A program made the position numbers and the translations under genes. The notes beneath the pieces were generated by a model, which was not told the DNA's origin, searched no databases, and saw nothing but the letters and a program-made list of their open reading frames with translations. Of a stretch of 64,000 nt of DNA, positions 25,002 through 38,151 are shown in pieces. This stretch comes from Xenopus tropicalis (taxonomy: Eukaryota > Chordata > Amphibia > Anura > Pipidae). Positions within the stretch are counted from its first letter, which is position 1. Each line of letters opens with the position of its first letter. Location of the stretch: positions 78,213,410 through 78,277,409 of the forward strand of contig NC_030683.2 in NCBI RefSeq assembly GCF_000004195.4, in the 5' to 3' direction.

Positions 25002-25295
25002 TTAAAGGGGCTCTTTACCAAAATTTGGTAAAGAGCCCCACGCAACACAGAAACCCCTAATTTACCTATCATTTTAATGTGTTCCTTCAAAAAGTATAAA
25101 TAAATCCCATTTTTTATGCTCAAAACCAGCTGCAAAACAGTTCTTCTCTTTCTGCATCATTTGAAATACTGGCAGGGGAGGAAACCAGAAACCACGAAAA
25201 GGCTGCATATTTTTTAATTAATGTATATTGCAAAGTTGCTATGACATTTTCTTTTCAAAAAGCTCAAGTTGTGTTTGGGTGGACCTCCACTTTAA
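25002..25295. mobile_element. TTAA-type MITE with terminal hairpin
   Basis: TTAAAGGGGCTC begins the element, and the inverted right end gives TTAAAGTGGAGG. TTAA sits at 25002-25005 and 25292-25295. Immediately inside the left end is a perfect hairpin at 25007-25039 with 16-bp arms, GGGGCTCTTTACCAAA and its inverse around one base. Non-coding. Confidence 0.7.
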
Positions 25296-26305
25296 TTCAC
25301 TTAGCTATAAGTAGTTTGCCTTAACCAAACCCTATGGCCCAATATCGAACTTCAGTTCAAAGATCTTTTAACAATATGAATATTCATCTGCCCATGGGAT
25401 ACTGGGGTGGGGGTATTATATGAATCAATAATTACATTCACTGAAATGTCCTCCTACAACTACTATCAGATATATCTACTCCCTGGATATCCAGGGAAAA
25501 GGGTAAAATCCTTTGGTTTTCTGCTGAAGTGTTATCAGTTCAGGCGTACTAACATTTGTGACTTGCTTGTAAATTACAACACTGAGTAACATTTCTGCTT
25601 TACTCTATGGTGGGATGATCCAGCATTGTGCAGCAACGGGTAGCAAAATATAATTTCTATATATAGTATTGATACTTTTAAAATACAAATCAACAGAGCA
25701 ATATCTAATGGAATAATCTTGGAAAAGTGCCATTTAACTGTATTTATCAAAAAAAACCTGCCACATATAGCAGAGGGTCCAGATATTTTTTTTTACACAC
25801 AACATAGAGACACTTCTATCTCAGCTGTCAGGAAAGAATTCTAAAACAAAGAAAAATGCTGAGGCAGACCTGTCTTGTTAAATACACAACATTTCTTATA
25901 ACTAAACAAGGCCGTTGCTAGGATCCTACAGAAAAGTTCATCCTAAATAAATGTTTTCCTCAAACAACAGCTTCAAATGAATCAAATAAAGAACCAATAC
26001 ACCCTATATTAAATGTGTCACTGGCTGACAAGAATCCTAGTTCAGGTGTTTTTTAAAAGAAAAAATATCAGAATACAGTGCACTAGCGCTTTACTGGTAT
26101 AGTTTAAACTAAAGGGTAATACCTGCCTGCCTATAAAGTATTCAAGGACCAAAAGAAAGCCCCAATCTGGGCAGAAGGTATAATATCTGCAAACAGTTGT
26201 TTTTATATATTATATCTTTTTGTTTTGGATATGGCTATTCGATAAATACATTTTTGTACCCTACATTGCTTCCGACAAACTATCTCATTAATTATGAATA
26301 CACCT
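25296..26305. other. Unassigned DNA
   Basis: Nothing recognised. Confidence 0.4.
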
Positions 26306-27117
26306 TTAAAGGAGAAAGAAAGGTAAAAACTAAGTAAGCTTTATCAGAAAGGTCTATGTAAATACAGCCATAAGCACTCACAGAAACGCTGCACTGACTT
26401 CTCTGTCAAAAGATTAGTTGTGTCTGTTTTCCTCTGCAGAGACACGCAGCTCTCCGCTTTCTCCTCTCTGCTGCTCCCCCCTCCCTCAAGAATGTTAAGA
26501 ACTCACTCCCCCCCTTAGGAATGTGGATCTGAGACAATCAGCAGGAAGCTGACTCATAGGGCTACATTCATCAAATCACAAGTTCGAATCCCGAATGGGA
26601 AAAATTCGGATTGGATACAATAATTTCTGAAGATCGCAAATATCACGAAAATGTTTACGAAAAAATCATATTAGTCACGATAATATCGTATTGGCGATCC
26701 AAAATTTTCGTACCAAACGATTGTAAACAGTGGGAAAACCTTTCTGTGCATAATTTTGGAAGCCTCCCATAGGAGTCAATGGCACTCTGCAGCTCCAACC
26801 TGGCCCAAGGAAAGTCACGATACCGAATCTTGAATGAATCTGAAACTTTCGTACTCGGTGTGAACGCTCGGAGCGTTCGTGCCTTAATAAATGTCCCCCA
26901 TAGTCTAACTAACTGAGCATGTTCACTTGGTCTGCATGTCTGTGCAGGAGTGAGGCATTATGGGAACTTTCTTTACACAGCTCAGTGTTTTTTCTTCCTG
27001 TTTGGCTTTTGATCTGAATGGGAGAAATATGGGGAGACTTAAGGGCACTATTGAGACAACTGAAGGTATGCCTGCAGCTTGAGATTAACTCTTTATTAGC
27101 CTTTCCTTCTTCTTTAA
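26306..27117. mobile_element. T2-type MITE, interrupted by another MITE
   Basis: The left end TTAAAGGAGAAAGAAAGG and inverted right end (CCTTTCCTTCTTCTTTAA) are terminal repeats with TTAA outermost. The order of internal blocks is inverted relative to the copy within 1550-1940, where the block runs uninterrupted through the point at 26556. A separate element (26559-26899) has therefore inserted here. The right half is also shared with 38152-38760. Confidence 0.85.
26559..26899. mobile_element. MITE nested in T2 MITE, ATA duplication
   Basis: Ends GGGCTACATTCATCAA and the inverse of TTAATAAATGTCCCCC form imperfect terminal repeats. ATA flanks both sides (26556-26558 and 26900-26902). The uninterrupted relative at about 1690-1700 shows the pre-insertion order, with one copy of the flank. 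The CpG-rich interior (TCACGAT, CGAAAATTTTCG type words) resembles Harbinger-like MITEs. Confidence 0.8.
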
Positions 27118-28084
27118 GTCTACTAGGAAATCTGAAAATGAATTTGGAGAAAAGGTTTTCTCAGTGAATTGAATCTGTCACATTATACTGTATATGGATT
27201 ATATATGACCCAGGGAGCATTTAGGAGCATTATAGGACATCAAGCCGTAAGAACTATACATAGATTATATAATGCTTAACATGGGCCTTTGGGTGTGCTC
27301 TCTAAATGATCGGTCCACAGATGAAGGGCCACACACAGCATAGCCACCTTTTTATTGTTATGTTTGCACATGTTTAAAACAAATTTTATTTCGTTATATG
27401 TATGGCAAGCTATAGGAGGCTTATAATTTGCATATAATTAAGAGTACAGATGGAAAAATAATGTCCACAAAATTTGGTAAAACTGGCAATAGGTTTTATA
27501 TTTGTTTGCCATCATAGTTATATAATGATTAGTCTACAATGGAAAGTCTTGGCAAGCTAATGATACACTGATTACATCAGCCCTTGAAATACTGCCTATA
27601 TTGTGCCAATATAACTAGTAGTTACAAGTATTAATGAACCTGTAAAATATTGCAGGAGACTCATTGGGTTAATGACCAAGACCTATCCAAAACAATGTTT
27701 TGTAAGAGATATCTGAAAATAACTTGCTAGTGTTGTTGTTGTATCTGTAATAATAGTATCAAGAAGGGGAAGAAATGAGTATCAAGAAGGGGAAATGGTC
27801 ACCTAATAAAGAAAACTAAGTGCTGACAATTACAAGCTATATTTGCATGTGCAGAGAGGGTGGCAAACATGGCATAATATTGTGCTGTGGCTATGTGGGG
27901 CCAATAGTGGGGGGAGCACAGCACTACTACAAGCAAGTATAAAGTAATATTTAAAGCAGGGTTATGGTGTAGTAGTAGCCATCCATGTGATGTTTATTTG
28001 CAAAGACTATAGTCTCTGTACTGTACTGATGTAGTCATGAAATATGACACATCTTTTTGTCTAGAGTGTTCATCATAATATATA
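27118..28084. other. Unassigned DNA
   Basis: A short direct repeat (AGTATCAAGAAGGGGAA twice, 27757-27795). Nothing else recognised. Confidence 0.4.
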
Positions 28085-28405
28085 CAGGTACGGGACCTGT
28101 TATCCAGAAAGCTCGGGACCTGGGGTTTTCCGGATAAGGGATCTTTCCGTAATTTGGATCTCTATAACTAAAGTCTGCTAAAAATCATTTAAATATTGAA
28201 TAAACCCAATAGGCTTGTTTTGCCTACAATAAGGATTAATTATATCTTAGTTAGGATCAAGTACAAGGTACTGTTTACAGAGAAAAAGGAAATCATTTTT
28301 AAAAATTAGATTTATTTGCTTATAATGGAGTCTATGGGAGATGGCCTTTCCGTAATTTGGAACTTTATGGATAAAGGGTGTCCAGATAAGGGATCCCATA
28401 CCTGT
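28085..28405 (+). mobile_element. CAGGTA-type MITE, best copy
   Basis: It runs from CAGGTACGGGACCTG to GGGATCCCATACCTG with all internal blocks in order, including TTTTCCGGATAAGGGATC and the inverted TCCAGATAAGGGATCCC. TA-rich flanks hinder a duplication call (TAT/ATA). It contains no open frame and was probably mobilised in trans. Confidence 0.88.
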
Positions 28406-29213
28406 ATATATGTATTAGTAGTCCCTATCTGATACTACCAGGTTTGATAGGCCCATCAAATTATATTCTCAGAAAATGCAAATGGTACTGTATAAATCAA
28501 ATGTATAAACCAAAAATCTGTGCTTTCTGAGTGTATACACTTTATTTTTATTGTGAATATATATGGATATAATGACCAAACTGTCTAATTTACTTATGTG
28601 TAAAAGCTGAATGGTTGATAGGCAAGCCTGGCCTTTTTTTTACATTTGTAAATTAGTTATTTGTGTGCAGTACTAAAGTTGAGGCAGCCTGTTGAAATAC
28701 ATTAGTTTACAGTTGTATAGTTATGACATGCCAACAAATGATTTGACAATTTGCTGGTTATTAATATGCATTTACTTTATGATAGAAGGGGTTTCGCAGT
28801 GGTTGGATAACTGGTTTCCCCAATGGTAAATCTTGGTGCAGTCAAAGCCTGTGTCATTTCTAGAAAGACATGTCAGAAAGTCATATTTCTAAAAGGCTAT
28901 ATTATGCACCAAAAATAACATGTATATTTTGGAGTATATTTACATACCTATTTATATTGCTGTAGAGTTATTGCTAGCACTGAGCTTCTCTAAAGTAAAG
29001 ATTCCAGGAGTACAAATTATAAAAGGATATAAAGAGATGATGTTTACACCAAAACCATACATACACCTGGAAAAAAATATTGCTGTACATGGAAAGAATT
29101 TGGTGAAAGAACACTATATAATGGCAATGTCACAGGGAGATTTGTTGCCTGCGTTTGCGGGTGACAAATCTCCCCCCCAAAAAAAGATCAACATGCTGAT
29201 ATGACTTGCATAC
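28406..29213. other. Unassigned DNA
   Basis: A 94-residue plus-strand open frame (28920-29204) has no recognised motif. Nothing else was seen. Confidence 0.4.
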
Positions 29214-29216
29214 TAA

Positions 29217-29686
29217 GGGGCTGATTTACTTACCCACGAACGGGTCGAATGGAGTCCGATTGCGTTTTTTTCGTAATGATCGGTACTTTGCGATTTTTTC
29301 GTATGTTTTGCGATTTTTTCGGATTCTTTACGAATTTTTCGGATCCAATACGATTTTTGCGTAAAAACGCGAGTTTTCCTATCCATTACGAAAGTTGTGT
29401 AAAAAGTTGCGCATTTTGCGTAGCGTTAAAACTTACGCGAAAAATGCGCAACTTTTCGCGTAAGTTTTAACGCTATGAAAAATGCGCAACTTTTTACGCA
29501 ACTTTCGTAATGGATACGAAAAACTCGCGTTTTTACGCAAAAATCGTATTGGTAACGAAAAATTCGTACAGAATCCGAAAAAATCGCAAAACATACGAAA
29601 AAATCGCAAAGTAATCGCAAAATGTTCGTTTTCAAGTCGGAACTTTTCCAATTCGGGTCGGATTCGTGGGTTAGTAAATCAGCCCC
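29217..29686. mobile_element. 470-bp fully palindromic Harbinger-like MITE, TAA duplication
   Basis: The whole element folds on itself. GGGGCTGATTTACTTACCCA opens it and the inverse (TTAGTAAATCAGCCCC) closes it. Arms of about 230 bp continue through ATTACGAAA and CGCGAGTTTT words to a centre near 29450. TAA flanks both sides (29214-29216 and 29687-29689). Open frames on both strands here mirror each other and are by-products. An equally long relative is at 56157-56626. Confidence 0.9.
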
Positions 29687-29689
29687 TAA

Positions 29690-32600
29690 GAGACAATCCA
29701 CATACTGTATATTGTCACCTTTGTCCTGAATAATTAAAACAAGAAAAAGTGAAGAGTCACCGAGCTTCGGCTCCTCCTTAGTTACTTCTGACTGATCAAA
29801 TGTGCCAAAATGGGTGCAATCAACCAAATTGCCCAATCTGGGTTGTATGGCCAGCTTTAGAACTTAACATTACTTATGCAATGTAATTAGCTATACAAGC
29901 ATCTATACAACTTTACAAGACACAAACTGGTTTTTATTACTTGCAGCTTTGCGGTCACATCAAAGATTTAAAAAACTCCAGCTTTTAGACAACGGCATGC
30001 AATAATCTGTGATGAAAATGATATTTCTTGGCTACATTTTGCTCAGTTGTTAATATCACCCATCTTCCTGTGACTGCAAGTCTCTTAATCTCCCTGTGCC
30101 TCAGGCAACAAAACTTGAATTGTAAGGGACTCAATGTGCCCAGAAAATTATTTTTTCCTATAAATAAATATATATTATATTGTTTAAGATAAACTGGTAA
30201 AGGGGAAAGGAATGCTGTAAAATACAATCAGAAGCAGGCCCAAATTGGCAATCTGTGGGTTTTGGTAAATGCCAGAGGGGCTGCTGTAAGATGCCATAGA
30301 CAGTCACTGTTCAGTGGGTTGTGGAGGGCTGTTTGGGCATCTGTGTACTTGAAATCCCAGGGTCTATTTTGGATCACAGGCCAGACTTGATCAGAAGTAG
30401 TATATAAATTTGTGTGTTTGTATGTGCTTTTATGCTGGCAGAACATGTATCAAGCTATCAGAGAGATGGACAATGGAAGCCAACATGTAGTCCTGGCCCA
30501 GGGCATGCACTCCTGGTTGGCGATCACTGTAGAACTGCATAGGAACAGAAGTAGGATGATGGAGTCAGGGGGAACTGCACTTGGTGTAAAAGCTAACAAT
30601 TTGTGAGGAAGTTTAGTTTCTCTTTGACAAATGCTGATTCATATGCTGACATCTCTGGTTAAAATCGTGGCAGTCCATAGATTCTTCACTACTAGATTTA
30701 CCAATGCAAAATTCTAACTGCAGGTTGTATATTTGACCATTGGAACAGTAGCTATCTTGTTCCTTAATATAAGAATTCACCACATATTATGTTGTACTAT
30801 TATAAAATATCATAAACTAGTATACAACAATGGCTCTTTATCTGCCATTCTAAATGGTCATCTTTATAAGCTACCTGAAGAATGAACCCTTTCTTAGGCC
30901 TTGTCAATATTTTATTTTACTTTTAACTTATTTAATGTACAGCAAAATACTATTTCCTTCATTTTCCATACTACATGAAATGGGAAAGAGTTTTTGTGAC
31001 AATAACAAATTAACAATGGCTTCTATAGACAAGACAATCCTACCAGCAGAAGTAGAAACACCACTGTGTAGGTAAAACAAAGTAATATAAGAGTACATCC
31101 TTTTGTTTATTTTGCTATAAGACAAATACCATATGGAAATAATTAAAAAAAAGAATTAGTATCCTTATATTGCATATGAGGAAATTGATTGATTTTGGCA
31201 TCTTGGCCTAAGGCAAATTAAAAGTATTAGAAGTCACACCACTTCTTAATTAACTCCCAAGACAGCAACAGTTCTTTGTCTGTGTGCAATATCCTAGCGG
31301 TATCAGTTGGGCCCTGTGTTTGATCCATGGTTATACTATGGCTGAAGCACCAATGTATGTTCATCCTACACATAGGTGTCACAGTAAGCTTCTCCTCCAC
31401 GCTGTTGGATGATGCCTAATAAACTTTACTACTTTATTATACCTAAATGTGCTCAACTGCTACCAGATAGAATATTACGTAAGAAGAAGGTGACACATAA
31501 AATGCGCTCTGTACTTGTTTTGCCACTGAGATCCACTATATAACCTCAAAATGGCAAAACCACCAGAGAATGAAACAGGCAGCCACAACTGACATCCTTC
31601 TATATCAGGCCAGGAAAAGTCAAAGAAATGTGGAAAAAGGATTAAAGTGGAAAAGGATTATAGTTCTTATACTGTGTTTATACTTTACATTGGACATGAG
31701 TTTCTTTAAATAATCTTTAAATATTCACTTTCCTACCTTCTCATGATATAACACCTATGCTATTCTCACAGGCATTTCCTTTCAATGTACCCACCATGCA
31801 CATTCTTATAAAGAAATCTACTCATAGGATCATTTCTAGGCTATTTGCCTTTCTGCATATTAATATACTGCTGCCTCATTTTTTTAAGTATTATATTAAA
31901 AAAAAAATTTTTCATTTTAAAAGCCTTTTATGAGATATATCCTCCCTCTTCTAATTTGCACATATTTTCCAAGCCAACACCTACATTCCACTCTTGAGCA
32001 TCTTGTATCAACACCCCGCTTAAATAAGATCTTATGACCATAAACTTGAAACTTCTAACCTCACCCCACCCGATATTCTTCTTCCAGTCCTATTGTCAAA
32101 ACATTTCTAAAACCATTTAATTATCATGTCATTCCTAACTTAAAAGACCTGACATGCCTAAATAACGTTCACTAAATTCTACACTGCAACCCATAGGGCT
32201 GCTATATTATATCCCACTTATAACATACAATTGAAGTTATGTGTTAAAATTCCATACTTTACTCTTTGTCTTTTGTTAGCACTTAAAATTGTGGGAAATG
32301 TATTTCCATTCATGCTCCTGCACAGCATCATATTATCATATTATTAACATTGCCATAACTTATATGCTTTTAATCCATCCAGTAATTAAAAAATATAATC
32401 AATATTTGTGAAAATATTATTAATAATATGAACAATTGTGACATTTGTTCAGCTCTCTGAACCTGGTTTACAAGGGAAACCTTCTACAAATGTATAGTGA
32501 TATGCCTATACTGACACTTGATTTTAAATCCATGTTGCCTAGATGATCACCCATTAGCTATCTTTCCAGAATGAGAGAAATCCCAAAACAATACAGTAAG

Positions 32601-34699
32601 TGGGAGACCTCTTGTTATACAATTTATGACTCAACTTGTGGTGATGCAAAATGCATCACCATATCCAGGAAACCATCAACCACTAAGGGTCCTTTAACCT
32701 TTCTCATTCACCTACATGTCAAACTGTGCCAGCCATATCCATTCAGTGATGTTGGGACTGTGCCATTAGTGGGGAAAGATGTGCCATTTGGTAATGGAAT
32801 CCATATTGCCATTGTTATCACACATGCATCCACTGAGCCGTGAAGAAGCCCCACATAACCTGTGTCACGCTGCAGTGCTTTTTGCTGGTTTATACAGTGT
32901 ATATACCCCTAGTCTGGATTTATTCACTCTGAAATGTCTAAAAAAGGTAGAATGCAAGGGCAATATTCTTATTTTGGCCTTTTCCATCATGCACATTTGC
33001 ATGCAGTATAATAGGCCTTACACCTCCATCAGAGTGCACTATATTTTACAGACTACTATCTATTTGATTAAATAGTCTGTTTCATTCAAATACAGAGAAG
33101 ATAAAAGTTAATTTATGTTTCAAAATATCACCTATTCTGTCTGACAGCATTCAGCTACATTAAAGAAGTTCTAAATGGTATGCTGATTTATATAGAAGTG
33201 AGCAATATAAAAAGCATCAGAAGACAAAGCGTTCAATAACCGATATGCAGTCGAGATGAAATTGTTTGAGTTTGAAACTGGAGGTGTGAAGCATGCTGGG
33301 AATTCAGAAGAGATGCTATGAGGTCAGGCGGCAATGTACCGAGCTGTTTGTGCTACGCCCCAGGGTACTCTGCGCTGCTCTCAAAGAAAGGAGAAATTAG
33401 AAAAAAAGAGGTAAAGTGTATTCACCAGCAGCCAGGCACTGCAGCCTTTGTGTCTTTCCATACAGATGTAGCTTCATTTCTGAACATTTTTTTCACATTC
33501 AACCTATTACTTGTTTGCATCAAAAGAGGTGGGGCTCAGCAAAAAGTCCAGGGCAAGTGAATGGAAGTCGCATGGCGTTGCGCACAACACTTTTTACCAT
33601 GGAGCGTGATATATATTTCTTAATCACCAGAAAAAAAACAAATGCAGTTCCTTTGAACACTACCATTGTGATAAATAAAGTTTGCTAATTGCATTCACCG
33701 TACTCAATATTAGATGCAAGGGCACAACTCACAGCTCCCAAGAGCCTAACCCGTGGATTTTTAAAGCTAAACATCACAAGTTAGGGTCTCAGGGATTGAG
33801 AGGGGTGCAAAGCTACTGAATGCACCAACCAGGAGATATAAAATACAGATATATAATGGCATTTCACCATTCCAAGCAAAGAATACCTAGAAACGTTTTG
33901 CAATGCAGTGCATTGTTTCCCCCCTCCTGGCAGAGAGCGGGTAAAACTCAAATGGTATTACAAAAAGAAAGCCGTACAAGCGTTAATAATACACTTGTTA
34001 ATACAAAGCAGATATTTTTTATATTATCTCAATTGTGGCATCAACACACCAAACCCATATTTGTCTGCAGTACAAAATTCAAAAGAATATACACAAACCA
34101 CATAGACTACGGTTTTATTCAAGGAGGTCACAGCAATAATTTTGAGTAGGAAATATATTTATGTTAGAACAACATTAGGTTGTTCACAATTAAATTTCAA
34201 CTCACCATTATGACATGTGGGATTCCATTCTTCAGAGTGCATCGGCTGCATTTAGCACCAGACAGTAATATGAACAATGAAAAGTGTTAGGGCTAATTTA
34301 GTATGCTATACTCATTTTTTTTTTTTTTTGTAAAACTGATTTCTACAGATAAATTTAGCAATGTATATATTAACAATACACACTCTCTCTTTATATCTAG
34401 GATACTGGGGCCTCTCTGCTTCTTGGCTGAATGTCAAGGGAAATGATCAAACCAAGCTCCAGTCTGTCATCTGGTATCCACTAAACTCAAGAAGGAAAAG
34501 AAGGGGGAAGGGTTCAGGGGAGATGCAACTCCCCACCCACTGTTTGCAGACACCTATATTCTTGCTAGCAACCCCCATGCCCTTAAAGCATGCAACAGAG
34601 TCACTGCCAGTCTGTTGTGCCACTTCCATGTAGGTTTGCAGTGTGGAGCAGCGTTACACTGCATTGCATACAATAAGCAGCCCCCCACTGCTCATTATA
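29690..34699. other. 5 kb of unique-looking DNA
   Basis: No repeat family with confident boundaries and no recognisable protein domain were found. Open frames near 32571-33075 and 33318-34149 overlap in different frames and lack motifs. A T-run lies at about 34315-34329. This is the longest repeat-poor stretch, so undetected exons or regulatory DNA could lie here. Confidence 0.45.
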
Positions 34700-34927
34700 C
34701 TAAGGCTGCAGATCCCAGGTCTTCTTGCTGTTACTCCCAGGGGCCCTGGGTTGGGTGTCTTCATACTGAATATCCTGTGAAATCCTGAGTGAAAGAAAAA
34801 TCTGAAAAGCCCAGCTGAAGAAATCAAATCTATGCTTTCTATAATGAACAAACAGAAGCAGCACAATGGTGAAAGCTGTAAGGTTAACTGAGATTGCAAG
34901 CTTTCCAAGCATTACGGTCCTTTCCAT
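34700..34927 (-). CDS. Candidate membrane-protein exon or chance open frame
   Basis: The 75-codon minus-strand frame starts at 34927 in a fair initiation context (G at -3, G at +4). It begins MERTVMLGKLAIS, followed by a hydrophobic run (residues 11-27, including FTIVLLLF) and then a basic patch HYRKHRF. That is the layout of a single-pass type II membrane protein or small transmembrane protein. I do not recognise a family. A possible donor site TCA|GTATGA lies inside the frame, so the downstream residues may be intronic. There is no adjacent exon, CpG island or transcript evidence, and the frame is short enough to be chance. Confidence 0.2.
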   Translation of the reverse strand: MERTVMLGKLAISVNLTAFTIVLLLFVHYRKHRFDFFSWAFQIFLSLRISQDIQYEDTQPRAPGSNSKKTWDLQP

Positions 34928-36451
34928 TCCGTTTTCCTTTCTGCAGCTGAAAGCAATTATAGCCTGCAGTGGATAAATAAATCTACACAGAAAATAGAAT
35001 TATACAGCGACACCAAGTTCTACAGCCGTATCTGATTCCTTGTTTTTTCTCTGCATCCCTGACGTTGGAAAATAGTAATTTTCTTACCTCTTCTTCATGC
35101 ACTAGAGATGTTTTGTTCCATCCCCTTTTCCTCCTTCGCACCTGGTATTTCTCCCCAGATCCTTTCACTTTCTTTTATTTCCCTCACCCACTCTTTCTTC
35201 CTGGCTTTCTTCCTTCTCCTGCATACAAAAAAGGGCCCCATAGACATTAGCAGCATGAAGTGACTGCCTTGTAGAAAGCACATTTAATCTTTACTGGCTC
35301 CCCTATGCTTCAGCAAAAAGAAGTAGAGAGGGTGGGGGAAACTAAAAGTAGCAAGGAGGATGGTGAGGGACAGCAGCATCAGGCACAAATCAACGACAAG
35401 ATGAAATTTCCTTGTACACACTGCCCCCTTTCTACTTCAGCCTCAGCTCCTGGAAAGCTGCAGGGTCTAATTACATTCACTGCCTCTATAGAGCTGGTCA
35501 TAGCACAGATTCCATGCATGCCTGCAAATTCTCTAACAGCACTAGGAAATTATATCTACCTTTAGCTTCTCCCTGCTTTACCCCTGAGTATAGTATAGTA
35601 TTTAGCATTGTCACTTACCTCTTTCTACCACATATATTAGAGAGAGATGCAATCAGGCTAAATCAGTTATGCAGTTCCTTTAAGCTTTAATCACCCCCAG
35701 CTCCAGGTTAGACCAAAATATACCAGTTACCAGAAATAATACCAAATATAATTAAAAATATTTCCAGGCTAGACACTGATCATGTGTCTACTTTAAAATA
35801 AGTCAACAGTTATATCAAGTAGCTCTCCTTGCAGTTCAGGACAACAGTGTCTGTATACAGTTCTATTAATTTTTCTTCCTCACTGACCGTATACAGAGTA
35901 GTAAATGCCTACAATATAAGAACACTAACTAAATTAGCCTGTCTAGCACCTTGAGGTTAAATCACTCTTGGTGACATTTGTAACACTCACAAAAAAAAAC
36001 ACTTTTATGTTCTCCATAAATAAAATGCAGCCAGGATGGAAATAGCACATTGCCAACCGGTGGTATCAGTAAAAGAAAATAGGAGCAGCATGTCAAATCT
36101 GTAAAGCAATGGCATGGTTTGTTGAATTTTTTAAAGAACAAGGACATAAGAAGTAAAATAAAATAAAATAAATAAAGCAAAAAATTGCATTCAATGAGCC
36201 CTATGTATTTATAAATGAAATTTCTACAACAAAAAATAGGTTTTGGGGCTATGCATAGAAGAATAGTTTTGAAATTACCTACTCCTCTGTATCTCTGACA
36301 TTGGAATATAGTAAGATTAAATTCTCATTTAAATGGTCGCTCCCTGGCATTGAGCCTGGACAAAAAAGTCTTCTGATTGCATCCTTAAATCAGTTAATAT
36401 CTTAGAAAAGAAAGATGACTTTCAGGTAGCTGATATGCATGAATTACCAAA
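34928..36451. other. Unassigned DNA around a weak exon candidate
   Basis: Pyrimidine-rich at 35090-35220. (AAAAT)n lies near 36150-36170 and an A-run near 35990. No domain was recognised in the 60-92 residue open frames. Confidence 0.4.
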
Positions 36452-36459
36452 GGTTTATT

Positions 36460-36738
36460 CAGTGTCGGACTGAGATGACAAGGTACCCCCAGAAAGCCCT
36501 GGACCATGGGCCGACTCTCAAAACTTTAATTCCTCCTCTTCTCCCTCAGACTATTATCCTAGTCTCTTTTCTCTTCATACTATACTTTATTCTTTCATCT
36601 ATCAAGCTTCCATGTTCCCATACAGAAATAGGGAATGACCATGATGAAATAGGCTAAACAGATAGAAGAAAGAGGACCCACTTACACCTGGGCCCACCGG
36701 CAGTTTTTCTGGTATCCTGGTTTGCCAGTACGACACTG
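36460..36738. mobile_element. hAT-like MITE with perfect 8-bp duplication
   Basis: Ends CAGTGTCGGACTG and the inverse of CAGTACGACACTG are terminal inverted repeats. GGTTTATT flanks both sides (36452-36459 and 36739-36746) as an exact 8-bp duplication. The element is 279 bp and non-coding. The inner words GGGCC...CCC near each end fit a common Xenopus hAT family recalled from memory. Confidence 0.93.
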
Positions 36739-36746
36739 GGTTTATT

Positions 36747-37797
36747 CATACTTTTGTGGACACAGATTGCAAAGCACAATTTTTCAGTTCTGTGGCCTAA
36801 CACTATCTTTCCTCAAGTGCTAGTGCATTAAAGCAGCAATTTCTATTTAAACGCCGAGTGATCTGCCGCCCCCCCCCCCATCAGACAATGAACCAGCAAA
36901 ACTATTGAGTCCATTCAGATTATAAAGTCTATTGCATAGCATATTAGAAGAATGAAAAAAAGAAATAGTCCATAATATGTAAATGCTTAACATGGGTTGA
37001 TATAGGGGGTGAAGGGTTTAAAATGCTTTCATCTGTAACCTGCACCAGATAAGAGATCCAGAGTAATCCAACACACACTGTGCTATACATCTCTAAATAA
37101 AACTTGATTCAAAAACTCAAGTTGTGAGGCTTCCAGTGGTTTTGGTGAAAAATCTGTAAGGCCTTAATTCTAACTACTTGCCATTATGTAAAAAAATACT
37201 TTGCCATGAAAGAAATCTACAGAAAATATATTTATAAAAGAACAAATTAATTTTGTCTGTCAGATTTAGGAGTCAATAAGGACCCTTTGTTACAGCACGA
37301 AGCAAGAGTCCCACTCACTCAATCACCCACTCACTCACTGGTGTTCTCAGTTCTATCCAAGTCGCTTCCTCAGGTGAACTGTGTTTCCAAAGAGGTGGCA
37401 TGTTGCCCAGAGCTTTTGCATGTAACCATTTCTTTAGAATAGATAGAAGATCTATTAACTACACAATATGTGATTATACTGATTGGTATCTGGTTGATTT
37501 CCTAAAAACTTGTGCCTAGAAGCAAGCTCTTATGATGTTATAATTTAATTTCAGAGCACCCGGTTATGGGCTATATTAATTGGCACTTATACAGTAACAG
37601 TTATATGCCTATGGTCTGGGAATTCCATTATTGGTTGTATATTATGGTATATTTGACCTGTGAGATAGCTTCCCCATTGGCCAAGAAGGGTGTTGGAGAG
37701 CCTGGGATAACAGAGTGCCCTAAGGAAAGTATCCCTTTAGTGTAAGTTTTGTGAACAAGGTATTTACAATATAACTAAAACTGGAATAGTACACTCT
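36747..37797. other. Unassigned DNA
   Basis: C-run at 36869-36880 and a CTCA-rich tract at 37313-37345. Nothing else was recognised. Confidence 0.4.
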
Positions 37798-37965
37798 AGG
37801 GGGCATATCTATTAACATCGGAGACAATCCCCAGCAGTGATGTTGCCCATAGTAACCAATCAGCAATTAGATTTGAATGGTTCCTTACAATTTAGAAAAC
37901 AAAACAACAATCTGGTTGTTTGCTATGGGCATTATCACTGGTGTTAATAAATACACATCTAGGGG
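37798..37965. mobile_element. Small palindromic MITE
   Basis: Inverted words ATGTTGCCCATAG / CTATGGGCATTATCAC and TATCTATTAAC / GTTAATAAATA face each other around an AATCAGCAATTAGATTTG core. Terminal duplication was not resolved. Confidence 0.55.
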
Positions 37966-38151
37966 TGTAAGGGAGACAGACCAGTTAGAGAGAGCAGCAC
38001 TGAGCTCCTTTATAGGGCTGATAGATTGGAAATAGCTCTCCTAGGTGATAGTCTGCTTGAAAGTGAAGGGACTATAGTAAGGAGATGTCTTTTTCTAGCA
38101 CTTTTCACTGAGGTTTTCCGCTGGAGAACTAGACAACTAAAATCTATACAC
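37966..38151. other. Short unassigned spacer
   Basis: Nothing recognised before the TTAA MITE. Confidence 0.4.

Noticed and set aside
26576..26590. AGTTCGAATCCC as a tRNA B box
   Set aside because: It is part of a MITE terminus; no A box or cloverleaf precedes it.
29426..29836. 136-residue minus-strand open frame
   Set aside because: It covers half of a palindromic MITE, with mirror frames on the other strand.
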